Assembly: GCA_946699065.1 (NCBI GenBank)
Contig: CAMPDV010001184.1
Coordinates: 50,677-114,676, forward strand
DNA: 64,000 bases
Direction: 5' to 3'
Source of the DNA: Loxodes magnus
Lineage: Eukaryota > Ciliophora > Karyorelictea > Loxodida > Loxodidae
Notes under the pieces: model-generated
The model's database searches: none
The model's input: the letters and a program-made list of their open reading frames with translations, nothing else
What the model was told of the DNA's origin: nothing
Position numbers and translations under genes: made by a program
Shown: one piece after another, positions 10,816 through 23,330 of the stretch
How the letters are laid out: each line of letters starts with the position of its first letter
How positions within the stretch are numbered: position 1 is the stretch's first letter

Positions 10816-13140
10816 ATAATACTTTTATTAGCATCCAAATAAGAATCTCATCTCTAAATTTAAGACTTCAGTCTTCAAAATTCCTAATATTTAATAGCCA
10901 AATCAAACTTCAACCATAATTCAAGAAGCATTGAAGAAGAGCTGAAACAATTAAATCATTCTAAACTAAATTTAACTGTTAATTCTTATTTTTCCAAGCA
11001 AATAAGAGAATTTCTTAAAAAGCTTAAACATTTTAAAAGAAACACATAAAATAAAACCTTAAACAACGTAATAACTGAATTTACCATGTTGCCATCTTAA
11101 ACTGAACTATATTTATTTAGAGAAGGAAAATTAACTTGATCATTAAAAAATTCTAATTATTATACAAATAACGCTGAAAAAATATCCAGTTTAAATACAT
11201 TTGAATAAATCCTTCCAATAAAGAACTAAGTTCAGCAGAAAGAAAAAACATTGGTAAATAAAGAAGAAAATAAAGATATCTTACTAAGCAACTAAATACT
11301 AGCATATATAAAATTAAGCAAATTCTTCTAATTTAAATAATATTTCTTTATAATTATTATTTTAATTTGCTTTAGATACATTTCATTATGAATCATATCT
11401 TAATAACTTAGAGTTAGAAGTAGTAATTTAGATCCGACATTTCAATAAAAACTATTAGAGTTTCATTTAGCTTGTATCTTAAGTTATAACAAAGGTAGTT
11501 AAAATTGTTTAATCTGTAACTTTTAGATTCAGATGGGCAAATAACTAAGTAGTTTAATAACTCACTCTTACTATCAAAGCATTAAGTTTATTTAAGAAAG
11601 TATAATCCTTAAATTTAAGATGCCTATCATTACCAAATAATTTATTACAAAGTACTTTAATCAGAAATATTCTATATTTGCTTATTTACCCACTACAGTT
11701 TACTCTAACTATATAAACTCAACTGTGCTTTAAACATATAAAGCAGGTATTCTTCAAAAAGACCAAAATGGTTGTTTTCTTAGAAGGTAAGATAATTAAC
11801 TTTGAGTTAGATATTTTTAGGTTGAAATAATAGTTGACTATAATGGATTAATAGCTAAAGCCGTATTTCTGCCTACAATTTAAATAAAGGAATTTAATTA
11901 TTTTAATTATTTATTTAAAATAAAGGTCTAAAATACTAAGTTCTTAAAATCTGCTTTATATTAATAAAAGTAAAATCTATATCATTAAATTAGCCTTCAA
12001 ATATAAAATTTGTTAAAGCTTTCTTAATAACTCTGAGCTTACATATCACTATATAGGCACTAATAACTTAAACTACTAGCCTAACTTATTTTAAACTACC
12101 AAATAGGTTTTATTTTAGAGATTTTCTATTTTTCTGATATCAAATATAAAAGCTTTTATTGTAGATTAGCAGTGAATTACACTAAAAATAAATATAGCCC
12201 TATTAAAGCCAATAGGCTAGATCTCTTCTATATTTCACCAAATAATATACATTATGAAGCTACTTTAGCCCATAAACTAAATAACTCTAAGTACAATAAA
12301 TCTAAATCCAAATAATTATACTTAGTATAAAACCTTCTTTTTACATAGCCAAAGAACTCATAGAGAAAACTACCTAAGAAAAAGGTAAATTTTAAATAAT
12401 TAGATCTAAACTAATAAGAAGACTCTTTAATTGAATACATTCTTAAAATTATTATTACATGCTTTGAAATTATTAAGCAAATATAAGTTATTATTTTATC
12501 TACTTTATATCAAATAGTATATTATAATTGTCAAATCTAAATAATCTTCAGTTATCTTCACTATTTTAAAGAGAGTTCCTTTTAATAATTAATATCCACT
12601 TTATATTCATTAATTCAATCAAATTCACTTTCTAATTACTCTTATTTTACTTCTTATTTTAAAATACCTAAGAATGTTCTTTCAACCAATCTTATATTTT
12701 ATTACTGCTAAGCCTAAATTAAGGATAAGAAGATTAGATATTATAAACTAGTTTACTATAAATTAACTAATACTTATTATTTTACTTCTAAATTTGCTTT
12801 ATAGCTCTTAAATCATTCTTATCAATACCTTTATTTTACCTATTTTGGTGATCTATTAGGCAAATTAGCATTGTTAATTTCTGTATTTTCATATTTATTT
12901 TTATTTTCACTTTTTAAGCTTCAAATTCCTTCTAAAATATTTTACTTCTAAGAGTTCGATATCAACATTCAACATTGACTATCTATAATATTTTATTTTT
13001 GGCAGTTCTGATTATTAGATTTCTATTTAGTTTTATTTTTCAGTAATTCTATTTAACAAAACCTATTTTCATTTTCTGAACTTAAATCTTAGATTTATTT
13101 TTTAATTTTAAACTTAAAAACTTGGACTATAAAATGATAA
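10816..13140 (+). CDS. Candidate large membrane protein; frame chosen by eye
   Basis: One plus-strand frame (codon phase of AGC at 10927-10929) reads as a plausible protein for roughly 770 codons. It has a charged, Gln/Lys-rich N-terminal part (S-I-E-E-E-L-K-Q-L-N-H), a hydrophobic helix near 11340-11410 (F-F-I-I-I-I-L-I-C-F), a long middle domain (for example F-Y-C-R-L-A-V-N-Y-T-K near 12155), and two strongly hydrophobic stretches near 12840-13060. This resembles the general build of the large multi-pass membrane protein families of ciliates, but I can name no family. TGA occurs in frame several times, always readable as Trp. Another frame over 10451-13252 has even fewer TGA codons, so the assignment is uncertain. 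Confidence 0.3.
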
Positions 13141-14720
13141 ATCCAAGCTAAGATTTAGTTATAGTGACTGGAGGAACAGACCACCAAGAGTTCAAGTACC
13201 TATCAGTTGGATAGGGAGTAGGAAACTATTAAGAAAACAATCCCTTCTCTGAATAACTTTAATTTAATTTTAAGATTTAGTTATACCCTGTATAGTTAGA
13301 TAGATTTTATTATCAAATAAACGGAATTAAATGGTTAGCCTATCTCTATAATTAAACAACAAATGCATTTGTAATTTTATTATTTCATAATTAAATTTTA
13401 TTAAGGGCCTTTACTAATACTATCTACTAAATTATTTAAAGCTTAATCATAAAAACATTAAAGCAATATATGAATCAGTTAAAGACTGCAAGTTATAAAA
13501 AAATAAAGAATGCATTTATAGAAAAAAATTAGTAAATGCAAATTTTAATGCATAAATATAAAAAAAGATTCAAAATTATTCTTAAAAAATGTAAAGACAT
13601 TGTAAATAATACTTGATGGTCTAACTAAATTTCAGATTTAGTTCAAACTTAAAAATGCTCCTTGGAACATTTATGTACTATTTCAATATTATTTTTAAAT
13701 CAACCAATATAGAAGAAAATAGCGAGGCGTACATTTAACTTCAAATAATTTAACTTTTCGGAAAAAGGGAAAATAAAAAGTTATTGTTAATCTTTAAGCT
13801 ACTCCTAACTCTACTTCAGTATAAATCTTAGAAATTCAAACTCTTGTTTAAATATTTCCTTTTACTGTTTCTCTAAATAATAAAGCTATTTCAAGCCAAG
13901 AAATCTATATTTCTTATTCTGTTTTTATTTATTTTTTATTTCTACTCTTGCATATTATTATTTATATTCAGCGTGCTTTGGATCAATTTTATAAGAACTG
14001 GCTATTCTAATTAAGTCTCTTCATAGCAGTCTGCTGGTCACTGTCTAATATAGTAATTTAAACTTATTCTTCATTTCGCCTATTCGAATTTTTAACTGAT
14101 AGGATATAAATTATTTTCTCCGCACCAGTTTTACATTTATTGTATCTAAGAAAACTCATAGCAAGTTATCTCCTATTCTTCTAAAACTCTTTGATTAATT
14201 GAAAATCATAGCCAATATGCAATTCCATTAATAAAATAATCTTTTTATGCTTCAAGCCTTCAAACCACTGAATACTGAATTAATAAGGTTTATCTGAAAG
14301 AAAAATGGTTTGATTTTAAACTTAAACCATGGTTGTAGGTACTTGGGTATTTTTAGGGTATTATAGTATGATTTAGTAATAAATGGTAAAAATGGATTGG
14401 TTGCATTAAGTAGTGTTTAGATAATTTATACTATAAGAAGGTAATTATTGGTAAAGAGTACTTTTAGACATGAAGTACTATGTTTTGCATTCACTAACTT
14501 ATGGTAAGGATTTTCTTATGTTTAAGATATCTTTTCTGACTGGTGTTTAGTATGGTAACTTCATAATTAGTTATAAAATCTTAATTATAGACTTGTTTTT
14601 CTTTTTTACTTAATCTGCTTCTTAATTTTAAGCTTCTTTTTTAGCTATCTTTTTAATATAATTCCACTTTGCTTTTACACTTGCTTAGTATGAAACTTAG
14701 AAGACACTTTTAAATAATAA
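13141..14720. other. No recognisable gene; small G+C-rich patch at its start
   Basis: Around 13160-13240 the composition rises above background (GACTGGAGGAACAGACCACC and nearby). It reminded me of structured RNA, but I could not match it to rRNA or tRNA. The remainder is AT-rich and featureless. Confidence 0.35.
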
Positions 14721-15260
14721 AACTTAAAATTAAACTAAAAAGGAGCATAATAAAGATAAGCTAACTATTATTAATTAAGATGATATAATAGGTTATTGAA
14801 ATTAAGAGGCTATTGCTGAGCAGAAAGCTAAGAGATATTAATAGATTAGTTAGAGACATTCTAGAGAAAGATTCAGCTTAATAAATAAAGATACTTAGAG
14901 ATTCATTTATTGCTAAGGCTTTAGCACCTATCAAATCAATCAATCAATTAAGAACAAAAATCTATATAGAAAGTATATATGTGATTATATGAAAAACCTT
15001 CTATAAAAATAAAGTCTATAAGTAATTATTTTACTTTGGGAGCAAAAATTTAGAAGATTAAAGGTGCTAGTAGTACTATAGTAACTATAATATAATCCAA
15101 AAATTAAAAGACCAAAATAAATATTATATTTCAAAAATGTGTAGGTTAAGTCTTGAAAATGCTGCTACTAGAAAGAATTACTTTGACTATGCTCTACATT
15201 CTTTATACATATCAGAGCGTAACATAATAAATCTCAGTATATAGTACTTTGTGTTGTACG
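14721..15260 (+). other. Coding-like stretch, frame unresolved
   Basis: At least two plus-strand frames give protein-like translations when TAA/TAG are read as Gln. One contains R-L-V-R-D-I-L-E-K-D-S-A and the other S-R-E-R-F-S-L-I-N-K-D-T-Q-R-F. I cannot choose between them, and no motif is recognisable. Kept as a marker for proper codon-aware gene finding. Confidence 0.25.
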
Positions 15261-18200
15261 TCTGAGTTACGAATCTTTAATTCAGTTGACGTATCTTGTT
15301 GAAGTGAATTTTGAAATAGAATTAAAATTGAAAGATATTTGAGTATTAGTGAAAATTGTACTAGCACTATTGGATTTATTAGGTAAAAGCAGATAAAATG
15401 AATTAGGAAAAGTTGATAAAGAAAGGTTAGAAAAATGATAAATAATTGAGCTGAAGAGTGGCTTGATAGATTAGAAAATAAGAAATAATGAGGAAAATAA
15501 ATGGTTAGAATTAATAATGAAGAATATTAATAAAAATATTGACTTAATTAATTTTAAATAGCTAAGTTACTTATTGGTAACTAACAGATCATATTAAAAT
15601 CTTAATAATACTATTTGATATATTATGGATAATATTATATTAATAATTATAACTATATAGCTGCATTATACTTATTAAAAATCGCTTAATAGAATTAAAC
15701 TCTACATTTTGGATTCCTTTATTAATTTTAAATTTGATCTTAAACTATTAAAATTAAATTTCCCGCTCTTTTTACTAGCCTATAAATATAAAAATAGAAT
15801 CAATAAAAGACTAATTTGTAATTAAATATTAGGTATTATAAATCTAGTTGTTTTAATGAAATTACAAATTAGATGATAACTATCAAGCATTCATAATTTA
15901 ATGATAATTACATAGTTAGAAAATGCTTACTAATATTATGCCTCTAACACTTCTACTTTCTCTTCTTATTAACCATTAACTTACCTATTTCCTTTATTGG
16001 ATTTTATTTAAGCTAATGTTAGCAAGCTAAGACTTTTAATCTCTTAACTCTAAAACTAAGTAGAATTTACTGCTTAATATCTATTTAAACGAAATTAATA
16101 GTGCCATAGCTTTTCTATAGTAGTAGATAATGTAGCACACTCAAACAATATCTAAGTTGTGGGATAACCTTTAGTGCAATTTGTAGTTTCTCATAATTAG
16201 ATTTTTTTAAGTAAGAGAAGGGAATTTTATATAAGTCTAAGAAGGAAAGTTTAAGCAAATCAAAAGACTATTAAAATTTAGCGAAGAAATGGGTTATTTT
16301 AATAAAGTTATAAAAGTGATAATTAGTAATTTAAAGTTAAAACTTACTAAATAAGGATTATTATGGACAAGTTAATCATTTTTAATTCAATTATGTGACT
16401 ATAACCTATATAGCTTATATAGAATTATTAGAACTCAACAACCCTAGTATAAATCAGATCAATCCTTTAAAGTTAGTTTATTCTTCATTTTTTATATCAA
16501 ATGCCTCAAAAAATTTAAATGCTACAAGAGAGAGAAAATCACGCTGTTCTATTCTTAAAGTCCTAAATAAGAAATAAGCTATAACTCATATTAAAGTCCT
16601 AAATGATGATTAAATTAGATAAATTCTTATTGATCTACAAAAGCTTGAAATTAATAACTAAAATAAAATTTATCAAGTGATCTTAAAATACTTTATAAGA
16701 AACAATTTAGCTATATGCTTTAATTAAACTAAAACAATTCTTTTAGTTTATCTAACTACTAATAGAAAATATTATCTCTAATAACGAATATCAACAACAA
16801 TTAAAAAGTTACTTTTTAATCAAAATCCATTTACAATATTATCTATTTGATACAATCTATCTAAAACTTAATTTATAAAGCAATCCATATATTCAGAAAA
16901 ACATAAACGTATTTATCCAAATGGGGACAACTATTAAGGTATCTTATATGTTATTTATTAAAGATAATTAAATTATACTAATCATTTATGCTATTGCTAT
17001 CTTTACTATCTGCTTTGTTCAGAACAAGTCTTTTTTTATAGATAGAAGGTTTGCTTGGATTTAGTTTTATAGCTAAGCTTTAAAACTCTATCTCTTCTTC
17101 AAATTTGCTTTTTAAATTTAAATAATTTATACTTTCATCTGAAATTTATTAGATAACTCTATTATTTTCTAAATGCCTCTAAGTTTTGCTAACAAGAGAG
17201 CTACCTAGCTTTTCAAAATCTTACACCTTAAAGAAAAGTTTGGTTATTAAAAAGTATAGTTTGCTGAAATAATTTAGGAAAACAACTGTTAAAGTTAAAA
17301 ATGACTCAACATTAATAAATTATCTTTCTCTCCGCTGATTAAAAGCTTTTTTAGCAAATAATAAGAAAAGTTTTCCTTCTTTTTCTCTATGCCTTTTTAT
17401 ATAATTTTACTCAAGCTTAAGATATTTTTTATTTATATGGAGAAAATTATATTAAGCATACACATTGGATAATAGGACCTTATATTATAAAGGCTTCTTG
17501 TACAGACTTCCTCTTTAGTTTATTTTTGTTTGTAATCTTAGAACTATTCTTGAGTTTGCAAAATGATCTCATAATTATGTCTTAAAGATTATCTTTATTA
17601 TTAGTCAATTAATTCACATTATATTTAAATTATTCTAAATTTTTTCTATAACACTCATAACTTCATCAAAAATTGACTATCATTTTTATTCCCATTTTTT
17701 TATTTTTATTGATTACCTGTCATATTGATTATGAACTTTCAATAATTATCTTTGATTCCAATATAGAGATGTTTCTGCTTTTTTTATATTTGTAAGTTAA
17801 AAATAACTAATTGGTACTTCCTAGCTTAATTTATTACATATTTTGCTTAGCTTATTACAAGTTTTTTAAATTATAAATTCTTTATAATTAATTTTTACTT
17901 TCTTTCCTTAAATTTATGCTCTTTCTTCAAATTTTATAGTTAATTACATTCTATTAATTATGAGCTATATACTCCATAGTTACTTTAAAACCATATTATT
18001 TCATCATTTTCTAAAAAACTGATTACTTTATACATTACCTTCTTATTTTATTTTTTACCTACTATAATAATATTTATTCTCATCTCCTTTAACTTAATTC
18101 AACTTACATTTATTTTATATAAAAAGCATTAAAATTCTCTTTAATCCTCTACTTTACTTACAGCTTATTAACTCTTTTGTTTCTTCTTATATTTAAGTTA

Positions 18201-20350
18201 GTTAAAATCAGGATTAATTCCTTCTTGATTTTCTATTTTTGCTTCAATTATGCGATTGAAGTTCCTTCCTCTAATTCTAAATTATTCTTTTCATTTGTAA
18301 GAAAAATCTAAACTTTCTTTTTGTTTTACTTGTTCCTCTAAGGATATTTCTTTTTTGCTTTCATCTATTTGAACCTTTTCTTATTCTTTTAAGCTTTCAA
18401 TTTATTAAATTTTTTAACTTATCGAACTTTATGGATAAACAAATTAGATTTTTTGCAGTTTCTTACATTTTTAGAGGCTTCTTTTTTGTATTAATTAAAA
18501 AAGGGAATGTTTAGATATTTAATGTCCACAAGTAGAATTAGAAGTAGTCTAATAAAAAAAGCAGAATTACATTTGCATTAGATAGGTAAGACATGTTAAG
18601 TATTTTAGATATTAACTATTTCGGATATATTAAACTAAAGAGATTAGCTTAAAATATCTTTTAAACTAACTAATCTAGAAAATAAATACTTTAAATTACT
18701 TAAGAAAGTAGAAGTAACTTGAATCAGATATTTTAGCATGATCTATAATATACAGTTGCTTAATAATTTTATTCCTAATAATTTAGTTAATATTATATAC
18801 CTCTTAATCGTAATATGTATTTCATTTTTTACGGTTCAAAAATCTAATTACCTGCTTTGAATAAAAAAGACTCTTGTTTCATGCTAAATATTTTCACAAG
18901 AATAGGTTAATTGATTAAGAATATTAGCCTTTTGAATTATTTGGTTATATTTATGAAGGTTATTTCATTGCATAAATGATAATATTTTAAATATCTGAGA
19001 TCCTACCTGAATTTAAATATCTTTAATCATATCATTATAAATTTTAATATCAGACCAAGCATTTATAAACTTCTACCGATTTAATTGGAAAAATATTAAA
19101 ATCACACAATCTTTAAGCCACATCTCAAACATTTTTATTCTCTCCTATTTGATAAATAATTTCTAGTTCGGACAATTTTAAGTTAAAATGATCTTTCAAA
19201 ATAAAAGTTTTCTACTAGATTATATCAACCAACTGTAATATATAATCACTTATACTCATAACTATCTTCCTTAACTAAATTTCAGATAAATCTATCATTA
19301 TCATAATTAATCTGAAATACTACAAAGCTTACTACATATGATTTAATAACGATTCTCTCAATCTATAGTGAAATTATAGTATCTAAATGTTTTACCATAA
19401 AACTAATTATTTTCAGATGATAAAACTTTAATAACTTGTTTTAATCAGAAGAAGTTAAGAAATAGTTAGTAGGTATAGATATAAAAGTGCAATTATTAAG
19501 AATCTTAATATGAGGCTTTTTAATTAAATAAGGAGCTAGAATTTCATATTCAAAGATTAAATTAAATAATCAAGGCAATTATATTTTTCATAAAAACCTA
19601 AATAAGAAGATTAAGTTTACATCATTATTAATCAAATTACCAAATCTATTCTTTTAATCGATCCTTATAAACCCAGACCCTTTTTAATTACAAAAAGTCA
19701 TTCAAAAACTTCCAAATGAGATACAAAAGTTTAAGAAGTGTAAAATATTAAGTTTCTAAAATGTTAGCTTGAGATAGTGTAATAAATTAGTAGCAGTAAA
19801 TAATAAAGCCTTGGAGATTTGTAAAAGGAGTTATAAAACCAAGCTATATTAAAAGTTATAGGGTACATGGTTATTAGCAAAACCTCTTCTACTAAGTTAT
19901 TTAATGGGATACATCGTATAGTAATTAAAAGCATAAAATATTCTACTGTGAACTTTAATAAGAATTACCTTTTAACTTTAAGCTTAATGATATTTAATGG
20001 ACTTTATTGCCTTTATAAGAGACTAAGTTATAATATTTATCTTTCTACTTCTATCTAATATTTACTATAAATTAAAAGATTTTTAAGTCAACAGTCTTTA
20101 GTTTTGAGCAATTCTGTAAAAATGAAAGTATTTAATTTAATTATTTAAGAAGAATAATAAAATACATCTTAATTGCTTAGATTATTTAATAACACTTTCA
20201 TTTTTTACCTCTAAATCATTTACCTTGCTTTTGTCTATCAAACTTTTATATCATCTTTAAAATTCATTGAGGTCAAAGGCTAGAAAAGAGAATAGATAGT
20301 CAAAATACTTATAAAAAAAGACTGGAAAAAAGTATAAAGAAAAATAAGAT
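15261..20350. other. Long AT-rich region without identifiable genes
   Basis: No domain, RNA or repeat could be supported. Between about 17000 and 18450 the plus strand is pyrimidine-rich with many TCTT/CTTT words, so the minus strand would encode Lys/Glu-rich, coiled-coil-like sequence if it is coding. The small ATG-initiated frames at 16395-16577 and 19867-20058 look like fragments of longer TAA/TAG-containing frames or chance. Confidence 0.35.
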
Positions 20351-20352
20351 CA

Positions 20353-20385
20353 AAAGGAAAGAAGGAAAGAAGGAAAGAAGGAAAT
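20353..20385 (+). repeat. GGAAA/GAAA microsatellite
   Basis: About four units of AAAGAAGG directly abutting the 5' end of the 18S-like fragment. Confidence 0.7.
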
Positions 20386-20835
20386 AAATTTGGTTGATCC
20401 TACATGTAGTTGGATTCTTATCTCTTAGTCTATGCCATTCTGAATAAATGTTAGTATTGAATTGTGGAACTGCGAATAGATCATTAACCAGTGATAGTTT
20501 ATTTGATGGTATGTTAGATACGTAATCATAGTAACCCTAGAACGAACAAATAACTAAAAGATGTTTATTAGATATCTTACAAATGGATTATAATACACAA
20601 GGACTATGCTAAGAAGTATGACAGATCTCTAAAATTTCTATCCTATCAACTTTCAATGGTAAAATATTAGATTATCAGAGCAGTAACGAGTAACGGAGAA
20701 TTAGGGTTCAATTCGGAGAAGAAGCTTGAAAGACGATAACCACATCTAAGGAAGGCAGCAGGCGTAAAAATTACCCAATCATAACTGAGTGAGATAGTTA
20801 CAAGAAAAAGTGACACTGAGTTAGTCTCGGAGATT
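20386..20835 (+). pseudogene. Truncated, diverged 18S (SSU) rRNA 5' fragment
   Basis: The sequence follows the first part of eukaryotic SSU rRNA in order: TTTGGTTGATCCT at the start, GGAACTGCGAATAGATCATT, AGTTTATTTGATGGTA, then AACGGAGAATTAGGGTTCAA, AAGGAAGGCAGCAGGCG, AATTACCCAATC and ACAAGAAAAAGTGACACTGA. It stops about 450 bases in, and the expected next part (ending in the universal GCCAGCAGCCGCGGTAA region) is absent. Several normally invariant positions are altered, for example CTACATG where CTGCCAG is usual. It is therefore a degenerate, truncated copy rather than a working rRNA gene. The conserved blocks leave little doubt about identity. Confidence 0.85.
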
Positions 20836-22040
20836 AAATTTATTTTAAATTGGTATTTCTTTATTTCTTTCTCTAGTAATTATTTGGTATTACAACATGT
20901 ATTTTGGATATTTTAGGGATTTTCTAGTCTTTATCTCTATTTACTTTGGTTTTTGTTTGATATGATTCCATAAGTTGGTTAGAAGTGATAAAGTTTTTGA
21001 TGGACAGAATGGATTATAGTTAGTGAATATAAATAATATAGAAGTAGTTAGTTGGAATAATAATAGTAGTATTAAGTGTTTGATGTTGTATTATTAAATT
21101 TGGTATGATTTGAGTAATTTGTATTGTTGATTACTGTTAATTCTGTTGGTAAGATTACTTATGATTAAGATTATATCTTATTATTAGCTACATTGATAGA
21201 AGTATTTAGGTATACTAGATTATAATAATAATAATTTGTATATGATGATTATTAACTACTGATTGTATTATTAAACTGACTCTTATTACTTATGACTTAA
21301 TCTTATTCTTAAGATCTATACTACTATCTATAAGTATGAAGCATAAACTCTTAAGTAGCTATTATATGGTATAGTATTATTAGTAACCCTTAGATAAGAG
21401 CATTCTAATAATTTAGATTTTAATTAACTAATACTTATTTTCTTCTTGCTTAGTTACTAGCTCCTTATGATTATGTTTTATTAAAGTCAATTAGGTTTAT
21501 TTTAGTGATTAGCATTACTTAGCACAGTCATTTTTTTAATCTTTATTAATATCTTAACTTAAAATTTGGTTGATTGGTATTTTGTAGGAAACTAAGCTTA
21601 AGTCTAAGGTATGGATTTTAAAAGAAGCGGCTAATTGTATTTATGATCTGTTGGTATAAATAAAGTATACTTTTATATTAGTTTTTAGAATTGAAAGCTA
21701 CTATTTAGTACATACAGGTCTTTTTACTAGCTATATTTAATAGACAGCAATAGACTATAGAATTATATATAGAAGCTTAGCTTTTTAATAACAGTGACAG
21801 TTTAGTAGAGTATAGATAGTTATAGATAGAGAATATTAAAGATAGAAGATAAAGAGAAGAATAATAGATATAGATATTTAAATGATAAATAACTATAATA
21901 GCCTAGTTTAAATAACAGTCTACTAGAAATACTCTTATTAATCTAATCACTCTTATCCTACTTTACCTTATAATTCAAATATACTCTTAATTCATAAGGG
22001 GTATTATTGCTACAATACAGCTTTAGTTCATTACTAACAA
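20836..22040. other. No recognisable gene
   Basis: AT-rich with many TTAG/TAGT words; nothing identifiable. It does not continue the 18S homology. Confidence 0.45.
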
Positions 22041-22853
22041 GGCTTATTCTAGCAACAAACTTCTGCAATATATGAATAAGAAAGAGAGCCAATAGAGTCT
22101 TGTAATCAAGTTTTAAATAAGATTATCATCAACATCTACTAAAATAGCCAAACTACAAGTCTAAGCTAATCAATACAGCTATTATCTTAGACTTGCAACT
22201 AAATACTCAAGAGTAAATATTTACTCTAGTAAAGCTATTAGAGAATATTAGAAATTAATAAGAACGTGAGGCTTATAACTAAGAAAAGCTTTCTTAATTC
22301 TAAGTGAATACATTTAATACATTGAATAGCATGAAGTTATAAGCAAAAATAATAATTAGCTATATAATAACAAAGACAAAATTATACTAAGCTAAACTTA
22401 GCAATAATACAAGCAATCTCAGAATACTTTGTGTTTCTGTGCAATAGCTGGAGATTATACCTCGTGTAGAAAATATAAAATGCAGAAATAAAAGATTTAA
22501 ATACTATTCCTGAACTAAGTTAGAACTCTCTAAGATTGGTATCTCTTAAACTAAATAAACATAACATATAAGCAAAATCATAAACTAAGAAATATCTAAT
22601 CTGGCCTGAAAGATCTTAAGAGATAATTTACTAAAGATATTAAACTAAAGATTATTAAATCTCTAAAACAATAAGCAGAATTATTATCAATCCTAAATCA
22701 AGTAGCAGGGAATTAAAATTAGAAAAAGCTACTAGATAAAGCTTACTATCCTTAGTGTTTAAAATAAACAAGTTTAATTTTAAAAGTTAAATAGAATGGC
22801 TGAAATAATAGTTTAATTAGCTTAACTTCTAAAATTAGGCATATATCAATAGA
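22041..22853 (+). other. Coding-like stretch upstream of FEAIQY copy, frame unresolved
   Basis: Purine-rich sequence in which plus-strand translations with TAA/TAG as Gln look protein-like (for example K-A-I-R-E-Y-Q-K-L-I-R-T). It may be the 5' part of the same gene as the next entry, but I could not connect the frames. Confidence 0.25.
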
Positions 22854-23330
22854 GTTTAATTAAGAGTCGTTAATGCTTGGCTATAATAAATAAATTAAAT
22901 ACAAAGAGTCTTTAGGATTCTTTGCTAAATAAGCTATAAATTACTACCTAAGAGCAAAAAATTGATTTTCTAATTTGTATCTAAGAAATGAAATAAAATT
23001 TTTAATGCTAAGGTTATAACAGATAAACTAAACTGGTTTTTTGATATTAAGTTAATTAATATCTTTAAATATTGTTGGGTAATAAACCCTCCAAGAAAAA
23101 TATATAAAAGAGGAGCTTCCAAACGGAATTATGGCATATTTGAGGCTATTTAATATACTATTACTTATAAAGCAGATGAAAGAGAAGCTATTTAGAAAAA
23201 GGAAACTGTATACAAAATTAGAAACAGAAATGTTAAAATGTATTAAAGGGAGTCTCAAAAGAATGAAGTTTTTGTATTAAGTTGATTTGATAAGGTAAGA
23301 AAAGATAAATAAGTTTTATCATGAATCAAC
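22854..23330 (+). CDS. Unknown protein with G-I-F-E-A-I-Q-Y motif (copy X)
   Basis: In the phase of GTT at 22854-22856 the translation runs V-Q-L-R-V-V-N-A-W-L-Q-Q, later N-W-F-F-D-I-K-L-I-N-I-F-K, then W-V-I-N-P-P-R-K-I-Y-K-R-G and N-Y-G-I-F-E-A-I-Q-Y (motif at 23133-23156), followed by a charged stretch K-A-D-E-R-E-A-I-Q-K-K-E. It is the diverged partner of the ORF at 9187-9711. Shared features are a W, then R-K-x-x-K, then N-x-G-[LI]-F-E-[GA]-I-Q-Y at similar spacing. Function unknown; probably mobile-element derived. Ends not defined. Confidence 0.4.
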
